In this document: positions 7,474-14,008 of the stretch, piece by piece | Position numbering within the stretch: the first letter of the stretch is position 1 | Layout of the letters: each line of letters starts with the position of its first letter | NCBI GenBank assembly: GCA_964533045.1 | Contig: CAZHKT010000023.1 | Coordinates: forward strand, 1 to 32,338 | Source of the DNA: JACQNR01 sp964533045 | Lineage (GTDB): Bacteria; Acidobacteriota; Terriglobia; UBA7540 | Length of the DNA: 32,338 nt | Direction: 5' to 3' | The notes under the pieces: model-generated | Seen by the model: the letters and a program-made list of their open reading frames with translations, nothing else | Told to the model about the DNA's origin: nothing | The model's database searches: none | Program-made: the position numbers and the translations under genes

Positions 7474-7830
7474 ATGAAGGCCCTTGAAAAGATCGAACAG
7501 GAACAGATGAAGAAGGAAGTGCCCGCGTTCCGCTCCGGCGACACGCTGCGCGTCCACGTCAAGATTAAGGAAGGCGAGAAGGAACGCATCCAGGTGTTTG
7601 AAGGCACCTGCATCGGCTTGCGCCGCGCCCGCAACCATTCCACCTTTACGGTGCGCAAGATCTCTTTCGGACAGGGCGTGGAGCGCATCTTCCCCCTGCA
7701 CTCGCCCGTGATCGACAAGATTGAGGTCGTGCGTTCCAGCCGGGTGCGTCGCGCCAAGCTCTATTATCTGCGCAAGCTGCGCGGCAAGGCCGCCCGCCTG
7801 CGCGAAGTGCGCCAGGACCAGAACGCATAG
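7474..7830 (+). CDS. rplS: 50S ribosomal protein L19
   Basis: A 118-residue L19, which lies at the 30S-50S interface. Family features are MKALEKIEQEQMKKEVPAFRSGDTLRV, KEGEKERIQVFEGTCIGLR, STFTVRKISFGQGVER and FPLHSPVIDKIEVVRSSRVRRAKLYYLRKLRGKAARLRE. The ATG at 7474 is preceded by GAGGAG with a 10-nt spacer; a TTG 18 nt upstream would overlap that site and is rejected. It is the last gene of the rpsP operon. Confidence 0.97.
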   Translation: MKALEKIEQEQMKKEVPAFRSGDTLRVHVKIKEGEKERIQVFEGTCIGLRRARNHSTFTVRKISFGQGVERIFPLHSPVIDKIEVVRSSRVRRAKLYYLRKLRGKAARLREVRQDQNA

Positions 7831-7839
7831 CATCGGCAA

Positions 7840-7899
7840 CGGCGATGTCCTCATCGTCGCTCGCCGGCCGACAATGCAGCGGCGAGGACACCGCCGCGA
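7840..7899. repeat. Degenerate long inverted repeat, GCGGCGATGTCCTC family
   Basis: The left arm, CGGCGATGTCCTCATCGTCGCT, and the right arm, AGCGGCGAGGACACCGCCG, are imperfect complements around a short spacer, between rplS and bfr. The same words form a cleaner inverted repeat at 13552-13597. No T-run follows. Confidence 0.6.
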
Positions 7900-7953
7900 C
7901 TGGCGCAGGAAGCGAAATTCGGTTAGTCTTTCTTTATCCGAGGAGGCACACGC

Positions 7954-8424
7954 ATGAAGGGAAAACCGGAAGTGATCGAACTCCTGTCGAAGATGCTCAA
8001 GGAAGAACTGGGGGCTCTGAACCAGTACATGCTCCACGCCGAAATGCAAAGCGCCTGGGGCTATAAGCGCCTCTACGCCGAGACCAAGAAGCAGGCCATC
8101 GGCGAAATGAAGCACGCCGAGGAACTCATGGAGCGCATCCTGTTCCTCGAGGGCACGCCCAACCTGGCCGACCTGCCCAAACTCAACATCGGCAAGGACG
8201 TGAAACAGCAACTGGCCAACGACCTGGCGCTCGAGAAAAGCGCCGTGGCCGATTACAACGCCGCCGTCGCCGCCGCGCGCAAGGCGGGCGATAACGTCAG
8301 CGCCGACCTGCTCGACAAGCTGCTGCACGACGAGGAGCAGCACGTCGACCACCTCGAAACCCAGCTTTCGCTCATCGAACAGCTCGGCTACGAGAACTAC
8401 CTCGCGCAGCAACTGAAGGCTTAA
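7954..8424 (+). CDS. bfr: Bacterioferritin
   Basis: A 156-residue haem-binding ferritin that oxidises Fe(II) and stores the mineral in a 24-subunit shell. Ferroxidase ligands fall at the same numbers as in E. coli Bfr: E18, E51, H54, E94, E127 and H130, with Y25 nearby. The haem ligand M52 is present (GEMKHAEE), so this is a true bacterioferritin and not a haem-free ferritin. FLEGTPNLADLPKLNIGKDV and the ending LIEQLGYENYLAQQL are also typical. GAGGAGG lies 7 nt before the ATG. No bfd ferredoxin gene adjoins it. A terminator follows. Confidence 0.97.
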   Translation: MKGKPEVIELLSKMLKEELGALNQYMLHAEMQSAWGYKRLYAETKKQAIGEMKHAEELMERILFLEGTPNLADLPKLNIGKDVKQQLANDLALEKSAVADYNAAVAAARKAGDNVSADLLDKLLHDEEQHVDHLETQLSLIEQLGYENYLAQQLKA

Positions 8425-8431
8425 GCAGCCG

Positions 8432-8464
8432 GGGGGCGTTCCACGCGCCCCCTTCATTCTTTCC
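8432..8464 (+). terminator. Intrinsic terminator after bfr
   Basis: GGGGGCG (8432-8438), a 7-nt loop and CGCCCCC (8446-8452) are followed by the T-rich stretch TTCATTCTTTCC. It lies between convergent bfr and rtcB and may also serve rtcB, although the T-run favours the plus strand. Confidence 0.75.
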
Positions 8465-8467
8465 GTT

Positions 8468-9916
8468 CTATCCCTTGATCACGCCCAGCGGTCTGAGCCG
8501 CGCTACGCGCTTCGACAGGCCGGCGTGGTGGACCACCTTGATCACCGCGTCCACGTCTTTATAGGCTTCGGGGATTTCCTCGGTGATGCCGTCGCGGGTT
8601 TCGGCGCGCACAAAGATGCCGCGGGCTTCCAGGCGTCGGCGCGCGTCCTGGGCGTGCTCGGATTTCTTGGCCGCGGTACGGCTCATCACGCGCCCCGCGC
8701 CGTGGCAGGTGGTGCCGAAGGTCTCGCGCAGGGCGCCTTCGCTGCCCACCAGCACATATGACGCCGTGCCCATGGAACCCGGAATCAGCACCGGCTGGCC
8801 GACGTTTTTGTAAACGTCCGGCACCTCGGGGCGTCTTGCGGGAAAGGCCCGCGTCGCGCCCTTGCGGTGGACCATGACGTTCATGGCGCGCCCGCCGACC
8901 TCGTGCCGCTCGAGCTTGGCGATGTTGTGGCAGACGTCGTAAATCACCCTCAGATCTTCCTTCTCCCTGAAGATTCGCTGAAAGGCTTCGCGCGTGAAGT
9001 GGGTGATCCCCTGCCGATTCGCCCAGGCGAAGTTCGCCGAGGCTCGCATCGCGGCCAGATATTCCTGCCCTTCCTTCGAGTGCACCGGCACGCAGGCCAG
9101 TTGCCGGTCGGGCAGGTCGATGCCGTAACGGCGCATGGCCGCATCCATCTCGCGCAGCGAGTCGGTGCAGACCTGATGGCCCAGGCCGCGCGAGCCGGAG
9201 TGAATCAGCACCACAATTTGGTTTTCGTAGAGCCCCAGCGCCGGCGCGATCTGCGGTTCGAATACTTTCTCCACGTATTGCACTTCCAGGAAATGATTCC
9301 CGGAGCCGAGCGTGCCGACCTGCGGCAGACCGCGTTTCTTGGCGCGATCGCTCACCGCGCCCGGATCGGCACCGTCGATGGTGCCGCTCTCTTCGCAGCG
9401 GGTCAGGTCCTCGGGCGCGCCATAACCGTGTTCGACCATCCACGCCGCCCCGTCCAGCAGCAGTTTGTCGAGATCGGTGTACGACAGACGGATGTTCCCG
9501 CCCCGCCCCGCGCCCGATGGAATGTCGCGGAAAAGCTGGTTGACGAGTTTCTTGATCTTCGGGCGCACGTCGTCGAGCGTCAGCGTGCTCGCCAGCAACC
9601 GCACGCCGCAGTTGATGTCGAACCCCACGCCGCCCGGCGAAACCACTCCGCCCTCCTCCGGATGCGTGGCCGCCACGCCGCCGATGGGGAAGCCGTAGCC
9701 CTGGTGAATGTCCGGCATGGCCAGCGACCGGCCCACGATCCCCGGCAGCATGGCCACATTTACCGCCTGCTCGAGCGACTGGTCCTTGAGCAGGTCCTGC
9801 AAAAGTTTCTCGTCCGTGAAGATCAGCGCATCGGTGAGCATGCCGGGCTTGGTGCCGCGCGGGACCAGCCACCGGTAATCGTCGAGCTTCTCGAGCTGAT
9901 TCATCTGGAGGGGCAT
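8468..9916 (-). CDS. rtcB: RNA-splicing ligase RtcB
   Basis: A 482-residue GTP- and Mn(II)-dependent ligase that joins 2',3'-cyclic-phosphate (or 3'-phosphate) ends to 5'-OH RNA ends. The metal ligands C103 (GVGFDINCG), H208 (GSGNHF), H239 (HSGSRGLGH) and H330 are present, as is the guanylated H405 in TTCHGAGRVMSR; D100 and AMPDIHQGYGFPIGG are also conserved. Length is normal and no intein interrupts it. GGAGGT lies 3 nt before the chosen ATG; a second ATG four codons later has a longer spacer. A TATAAT box lies about 35 nt upstream. Archease and RtcR, frequent partners elsewhere, are not adjacent. In bacteria the role is RNA repair or tRNA/rRNA healing; the substrate here is unknown. Confidence 0.96.
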   Translation of the reverse strand: MPLQMNQLEKLDDYRWLVPRGTKPGMLTDALIFTDEKLLQDLLKDQSLEQAVNVAMLPGIVGRSLAMPDIHQGYGFPIGGVAATHPEEGGVVSPGGVGFDINCGVRLLASTLTLDDVRPKIKKLVNQLFRDIPSGAGRGGNIRLSYTDLDKLLLDGAAWMVEHGYGAPEDLTRCEESGTIDGADPGAVSDRAKKRGLPQVGTLGSGNHFLEVQYVEKVFEPQIAPALGLYENQIVVLIHSGSRGLGHQVCTDSLREMDAAMRRYGIDLPDRQLACVPVHSKEGQEYLAAMRASANFAWANRQGITHFTREAFQRIFREKEDLRVIYDVCHNIAKLERHEVGGRAMNVMVHRKGATRAFPARRPEVPDVYKNVGQPVLIPGSMGTASYVLVGSEGALRETFGTTCHGAGRVMSRTAAKKSEHAQDARRRLEARGIFVRAETRDGITEEIPEAYKDVDAVIKVVHHAGLSKRVARLRPLGVIKG

Positions 9917-9951
9917 GGGACCTCCCGGGCAGGGACAGAGGCTACGCGCCG

Positions 9952-9957
9952 ATTATA
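9952..9957 (-). promoter_or_regulatory. Probable -10 box of rtcB
   Basis: GC-TATAAT on the minus strand, 35 nt upstream of the rtcB ATG. No clear -35. The rest of the 295-nt gap up to 10211 holds no convincing gene; its only other notable feature is a 13-nt match to a Tn5 mosaic end at 10112-10124. Confidence 0.5.
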
Positions 9958-10211
9958 GCGCCGCCGGGCCGCCCAATGCCGTACTTCCCAGGTGGAGGAA
10001 CAAAACGGCAAGCTGACGGAACTCTGAGGCTCGGATCACTCCCGCCGTCACGACCAGCGCCCCCAGCGCCGCCATCCGCACACCGCGCGGTGCAGTGCGC
10101 ACAGGAACGCCCTGTCTCTTATACCTCATTCTTCTGAGGCGCGCGCTTGGGAAGATGGCTGGAGGTCGCGGCCCTCTATGCGGGTCCTCAGTTGCGTCCC
10201 GGTTTCGCGGT

Positions 10212-11201
10212 ATGCTGAGGCAAGCAGGGAGGCTGATACCGCCGTTGCAAACTCTGTCCGGACTCTTAATTCTTGCCGCCGCGCTGTCGCTCCTCCTGGC
10301 GAAATTCGCCCGCACGCCGAAGCGGGGCCGTTTCCCGGTCTGGGGCTGGCTGGGAGTGCTGATTGTGGCGAACGCGGAGGCGCTGCTTTTCCTGGGTGTT
10401 GACTGGGTTTCGGTCTATTTCACGCCTCTCGTCTGGACTGGTTACCTCCTGCTGATAGAGGCGGCGACGCGGTCGCTCAGCGGGCACGCCGCAGCCGCGT
10501 GGCCGGCCCGTGAGACGCTCAAGCTTGCCTTCTGGTCTGTGCCGCTGTGGCTCCTGTTCGAGGCTTACAACCTGCGCCTCCGGAACTGGACCTACGTTGG
10601 ATTGCCGGAAGATCTCATCCTCCAGCTTGTGGGATACGTCTGGTCCTTTGCCACCATCTGGCCGGCGATTTGGATGACGGCGGAATTTCTTCGGGCGCTC
10701 GGCTTATTTGCGACGCCCTGGCGGCCGCGCCGCTTCGGCCGCCGCACCCTCGGGCTCTTGGTCGTGCTGGGCTTGCTGATGGTCACGCTTCCGGTGCTGG
10801 TGCCCGCCGGAATCGGCCAGTACCTCTTCGGAGCGGTGTGGGTGGGCTTCGTGCTGCTGCTGGATCCGCTCAACTATTGGGCCCATTCGGACTCGCTTCT
10901 GGGCGATCTGGAGGCGGGCCGCGGCACGCGCCTGATGAGTTTTCTCGCCTCCGGCCTGCTCTGCGGGCTGCTGTGGGAGTTCTGGAACTATTGGGCCACG
11001 GCCAAGTGGCTCTACATCTTCCCGATCCTGCAGGGTTGGAAGATCTTCGAAATGCCGTGGCCCGGCTACCTGGGTTTCCCGGCCTTCGCGCTGGAATGCT
11101 TCGTCCTGTACGAGTTCCTGGGGACCTGCCGCAGGCAACTCGCGCCGGAGGGGCGGCGCCCGGCGCGCCCTGCAGGATTTGGCAATTGCGGGAGGGAGTG
11201 A
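10212..11201 (+). CDS. Polytopic membrane protein of unknown function
   Basis: About 329 residues, with roughly eight to ten hydrophobic segments and short basic loops. I recognise no enzyme motif. The C-terminal half has a distinctive aromatic pattern that looks conserved: LLDPLNYWAHSDSLL, LLWEFWNYWATAKW, FEMPWPGYLGFPAFALECF. The start is uncertain. The frame is open from 10095, but the reading becomes membrane-protein-like only after ATG 10212 (MLRQAGRLIPPLQTLSGLL). A TTG at 10245 with GGGAGG 12 nt upstream is an alternative. The stop is 13 nt before a Rieske-protein gene and the three genes to 12530 appear to form one transcript. It could be a transporter, a membrane enzyme or a sensor; none can be chosen from sequence. 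Confidence 0.75.
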   Translation: MLRQAGRLIPPLQTLSGLLILAAALSLLLAKFARTPKRGRFPVWGWLGVLIVANAEALLFLGVDWVSVYFTPLVWTGYLLLIEAATRSLSGHAAAAWPARETLKLAFWSVPLWLLFEAYNLRLRNWTYVGLPEDLILQLVGYVWSFATIWPAIWMTAEFLRALGLFATPWRPRRFGRRTLGLLVVLGLLMVTLPVLVPAGIGQYLFGAVWVGFVLLLDPLNYWAHSDSLLGDLEAGRGTRLMSFLASGLLCGLLWEFWNYWATAKWLYIFPILQGWKIFEMPWPGYLGFPAFALECFVLYEFLGTCRRQLAPEGRRPARPAGFGNCGRE

Positions 11202-11214
11202 TTTAATTCTTCCG

Positions 11215-11568
11215 ATGAACCGACGGCCACCCTTCAGAAGAGTTGCCACCGTTGCCGAGATCCCGGAGGGAACGGTCAAGGCCATCGTCGTGCACGACAA
11301 GCCGATGGCGCTGGCGCGCGTGGAAGGCCGGTTCTACGCCATCAACGCCGTCTGCCCGCACCGTGGCGGGCCGCTGGCCGAGGGCAAGCTCACCGGCTGC
11401 GTGATCGCGTGTCCGTGGCACGGCTGGACGTTCGACGTGCGCACCGGCTTACCCGACCATCCCGGCGGGCATTCGGTAAGCGCCTACGAAGTGCGCGTCG
11501 AGGGCGAGGATATACTGGTAGGATGGCTGAAGCGCCCCACCCTCATCGGAAGAACTTCACCGGCATGA
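11215..11568 (+). CDS. Rieske [2Fe-2S] ferredoxin-like protein
   Basis: A 117-residue soluble single-domain Rieske protein. The cluster ligands are C47-x-H49 (VCPHRGGPL) and C66-x2-H69 (CPWHGWTFD), the spacing of NirD-like and dioxygenase-type ferredoxins. There is no signal peptide or transmembrane helix, so it is cytoplasmic, unlike the bc1 Rieske subunit. Such proteins pass electrons to oxygenases or reductases, but no oxygenase is nearby. The ATG at 11215 lacks a good Shine-Dalgarno site; TTTAAT lies 7 nt upstream, as if a leaderless start or read-through from the membrane-protein gene were used. Its TGA overlaps the next ATG (ATGA), implying translational coupling. Confidence 0.9.
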   Translation: MNRRPPFRRVATVAEIPEGTVKAIVVHDKPMALARVEGRFYAINAVCPHRGGPLAEGKLTGCVIACPWHGWTFDVRTGLPDHPGGHSVSAYEVRVEGEDILVGWLKRPTLIGRTSPA

Positions 11569-12530
11569 CTGTCCGGACGAGAATGGCTGTTTTGGCTCTG
11601 GCGCTTGCGGCAAGCGTCGTTTCCGCTTGCGCCCAGACCGGCGAGGCCGCCTTGCGCGCCCGCGCCAAGGCCGGGCTGGACCTGCTGATGAACGCCAAAG
11701 TGGACGAGGCGATCGCCGTCTTCCGCGAGATTCAGAAGGCCGATCCGCAATCGCCGCTGGGCGAGACGCTGGAAGCGAGCGCGCTGTGGTGGAAGATCTA
11801 CTACGCGACCGGGAATCTGACCGATCCCGATGTCTTCATCGCCCAAAACAAATCGGCCACGCCGGACGACGCCCCGTTCGAGAAGCTGATTGACTCGGCG
11901 CTGGCCAAAGCAGAAGCGCGGATTCAGGCCGGCCAGGATGTGGCGCGCAGTCATCTCAACGCCGGCATCGCCTGGGGGCTGCGCGGGCGGCTGGCGGCGC
12001 TGCGCGACAAGCGCCTGGCCACCGCCAAGGCCGGCAAACGCATGCGCGCCGAGATGCTGGAGGCGCTGCGCCTCGATCCCAGCCTGCTGGACGCTTATGC
12101 AGGCCTTGGCAACTACAACTACTTCGTGGACACGCTTTCCTCCATCGTGAAGTTGCTGGGATTCTTCATCGGATTGCCTTCCGGCAGCCGCGAGGAAGGA
12201 TTGAAGCAGCTGGAAACCTGTGCCGACAAGTGCGAACTGGCACGCCCCGAAGCCAAGTTCTATCTGGCGAAAAATCTCTCGCGCCCCAGCGAGCGGCAGT
12301 ACGAGCGCTCCCTGCAACTCTTTGGAGAACTGGCGCGCGAGTATCCCACCAACCCCCTGTGGACGATGATGGTGGCCAGCCTCCATTGCCGCCTGGGGCG
12401 CGCCGAAGCCTGCGAAGCGGGTTACCGCGCCGTGCTGCGGCAGACCCGCCAGCGCATGAACGCCGCCGACGTGTCACTCCACCGCGCCGCGCGCGCGGCC
12501 CTGCTGAGAAGAGGAATTCAGATTGAGTGA
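11565..12530 (+). CDS. Lipoprotein with TPR-like helical repeats, unknown function
   Basis: A 321-residue protein with a lipoprotein signal (MTVRTRMAVLALALAASVVS, lipobox VSAC, C22). The rest is alpha-helical with tetratricopeptide-like segments: AKAGLDLLMNAKVDEAIAVFREIQKADPQSPLGETLEASALWW near the N-terminus and SLQLFGELAREYPTNPLWTMMVASLHCRLGRAEACEAGY near the C-terminus. A central FVDTLSSIVKLLGFFIGLPSGSREEGLKQLE segment looks conserved. The start at 11565 is chosen because its ATG overlaps the upstream TGA and gives a perfect lipobox; an in-frame ATG at 11523 would only add 14 unlikely residues. It would sit in the periplasm, probably as a scaffold for another protein. Confidence 0.82.
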   Translation: MTVRTRMAVLALALAASVVSACAQTGEAALRARAKAGLDLLMNAKVDEAIAVFREIQKADPQSPLGETLEASALWWKIYYATGNLTDPDVFIAQNKSATPDDAPFEKLIDSALAKAEARIQAGQDVARSHLNAGIAWGLRGRLAALRDKRLATAKAGKRMRAEMLEALRLDPSLLDAYAGLGNYNYFVDTLSSIVKLLGFFIGLPSGSREEGLKQLETCADKCELARPEAKFYLAKNLSRPSERQYERSLQLFGELAREYPTNPLWTMMVASLHCRLGRAEACEAGYRAVLRQTRQRMNAADVSLHRAARAALLRRGIQIE

Positions 12531-12615
12531 AGGGAAAATGAGGGACGAAAGCCGAAAAACGAAGGACCTTTCAGGTGGCGCTTGATTCATGTTCGCTCGA
12601 TCTTCGTTCCATCGT

Positions 12616-13512
12616 TCACCCGATGAGCGACGCGGATTGCGCGTGCGCGTGGTAGGAACTGCGGACGAGGGGGCCGGACTCGACGTGGCGGATACCGAGC
12701 CGCTCGCCTTCCTGCTTCAGCGCGGCAAATTCGGCCGGCGTCCAGAAGCGCGCCACGGGCAGTTGCTCGCCCGAGGGCCGCAAATACTGGCCAATGGTGA
12801 CAATGTCCACGCCCGCTGCGGCCAGGTCGCCGAGCAGGGCGCAAACTTCTTCCATCGTCTCCCCCAGACCCACCATGAGGCCGGACTTGGTAGGAATTTG
12901 CGGCGCCATCTCGCGCGAGTGGCGCAGCAGGCGCAGCGAGCGCTCATACACCGAGCCGCGCCGCGCCACGGGATAAAGCCGCCGGACGGTTTCGATGTTG
13001 TGATTGAGAATGTCGGGCCGCGCCGCCAGCACTGTCTCCAGCGCCGCGTCCGAGCCCCGGAAATCGGGAATCAGGACTTCAATCCGGCAGCCGGCAATGC
13101 GCTCGCGCAGGGCGCGAATGGTGCGCGCGAAGATTTCCGATCCGCCGTCGTCCAAATCATCCCGGTCGACGGAGGTGACCACCACATACTTCAGCCCCAT
13201 GCTGGCGGCGGCTTCGGCCACGCGCGCGGGCTCCGCCCCATCCACGGCGCCCGCGGGCTTGCCCTTGGGCACGGCGCAGAAACCGCAGCGGCGCGTGCAG
13301 CGGTTCCCCAGAATCATGAAGGTCGCGGTGCGATGCTGCCAGCACTCGGCGATGTTGGGGCAGCGCGCGCTCTCGCACACGGTGTGCAGTTCGAGCCCGC
13401 GCATCAGGCCCTTAAGCGCGAAGTAGTTGTCGCCGCCCGGCACACGGACCTTCAGCCAGTCCGGCCGCCGCACGGCCGGGGGCGATATCTGAAGCTGGAC
13501 GAAGTCCCCCAT
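12616..13512 (-). CDS. lipA: Lipoyl synthase
   Basis: A 298-residue radical-SAM enzyme that inserts two sulfurs into octanoyl groups on the E2 subunits or GcvH. Both iron-sulfur sites are present: the auxiliary, sacrificed cluster C46-x4-C51-x5-C57 (CESARCPNIAEC) and the radical-SAM cluster C72-x3-C76-x2-C79 (CTRRCGFC). The C-terminal RSSYHA supplies the serine ligand of the auxiliary cluster. VVTSVDRDDLDDGGS, PDILNHNIETV and KSGLMVGLGE are family signatures. lipB is not adjacent. TACAAT lies only 11 nt upstream of the ATG, suggesting a very short leader, and no clear Shine-Dalgarno is visible. The gene lies 93 nt downstream of the zinc-ribbon gene on the same strand. Confidence 0.97.
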   Translation of the reverse strand: MGDFVQLQISPPAVRRPDWLKVRVPGGDNYFALKGLMRGLELHTVCESARCPNIAECWQHRTATFMILGNRCTRRCGFCAVPKGKPAGAVDGAEPARVAEAAASMGLKYVVVTSVDRDDLDDGGSEIFARTIRALRERIAGCRIEVLIPDFRGSDAALETVLAARPDILNHNIETVRRLYPVARRGSVYERSLRLLRHSREMAPQIPTKSGLMVGLGETMEEVCALLGDLAAAGVDIVTIGQYLRPSGEQLPVARFWTPAEFAALKQEGERLGIRHVESGPLVRSSYHAHAQSASLIG

Positions 13513-13523
13513 GCGTGGGACTT

Positions 13524-13529
13524 ATTGTA
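13524..13529 (-). promoter_or_regulatory. Possible -10 box of lipA
   Basis: TACAAT on the minus strand ends 11 nt before the lipA ATG, which would place the transcript start about 3-5 nt before it. Confidence 0.4.
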
Positions 13530-13551
13530 TCGTGCCCTTCGCGGGATGAGA

Positions 13552-13597
13552 AGCGGCGATGTCCTCACCGCCGCGCGGCGGTGGGGATAGCGCCGCG
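13552..13597. repeat. Long imperfect inverted repeat between zinc-ribbon gene and lipA
   Basis: The left arm GCGGCGATGTCCTCACCGCC and right arm GCGGTGGGGATAGCGCCGC are complementary over about 22 bp with 3 mismatches and almost no loop. It is the clearest member of the GCGGCGATGTCC family also seen at 7840-7899. Confidence 0.7.
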
Positions 13598-13605
13598 ACA
13601 AGGCC

Positions 13606-13812
13606 CTACCCCTTGACGTCCGCCGTCTCCTCGGCATTGAGGCCTACCAGCAGACTCATCCAGCGATGAGTGCGGCACTCCGTGCACTCGGGATTGAATT
13701 TCAGCGAACCGCAGGCGAGGCAGGGCTCCATCTCAGTTTCGACAAGCGCCTGATACTCCGATTTCGGCTCCGCCCATCCCAGCTTGGTTGCAAACGTTGA
13801 CCAAATCGCCAT
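13606..13812 (-). CDS. Small zinc-ribbon protein of unknown function
   Basis: A 68-residue protein with two CxxC knuckles, C31-L-A-C34 and C43-T-E-C46, which would bind one zinc ion; C34 and C43 are separated by GSLKFNPE. The N-terminal MAIWSTFATKLGWAEPKSEY is mildly amphipathic and the C-terminus (RTHRWMSLLVGLNAEE) lacks motifs. The gene is real on sequence evidence: GGGAGGTG lies 5-6 nt before the ATG and the composition is balanced. It is divergent from the UGA-containing AhpD-like gene (196 nt apart) and upstream of lipA. I do not recognise a named family. It may be a nucleic-acid-binding or adaptor protein, which is a guess. Confidence 0.75.
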   Translation of the reverse strand: MAIWSTFATKLGWAEPKSEYQALVETEMEPCLACGSLKFNPECTECRTHRWMSLLVGLNAEETADVKG

Positions 13813-13975
13813 ATTTCACCTCCCAAGTTGGAGACATTGTGCCCTCGGTCGGCGGCGGCCTCCATAACGCCCGGGTACTGGTACGCCGGTACCGGCCGTG
13901 CGGCGAAGTTCCCACCACCAGACTGGCAAAGGGGGCAGCGAAGAGGAATCGCGGGAAGGTGATTTATTTTGAAGC

Positions 13976-13996
13976 AGCGGTGAGGCCACCACCGCT
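13976..13996. repeat. AGCGGT/ACCGCT hairpin before the AhpD-like gene
   Basis: AGCGGT (13976-13981) pairs with ACCGCT (13991-13996), with further pairing inside. It has the CCGCTACA tail shared by other intergenic hairpins in the window, and that tail overlaps the TACAAT box of the downstream gene. Confidence 0.5.
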
Positions 13997-14001
13997 ACAA
14001 T
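13996..14001 (+). promoter_or_regulatory. Possible -10 box giving a leaderless AhpD-like transcript
   Basis: TACAAT is followed by 7 nt and then the ATG at 14009. Transcription would begin at or beside the start codon. No Shine-Dalgarno sequence is visible. No -35 hexamer at 17 nt; TTGAAG lies 21 nt upstream. Confidence 0.4.
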
Positions 14002-14008
14002 ACCGGCC

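Noticed and set aside
12531..12615. Possible small gene or RNA between the lipoprotein gene and lipA
   Set aside because: The 85-nt gap between convergent genes is A-rich on one side with weak ACGAA/TTCGT complementarity, but no open frame, strong hairpin or T-run.
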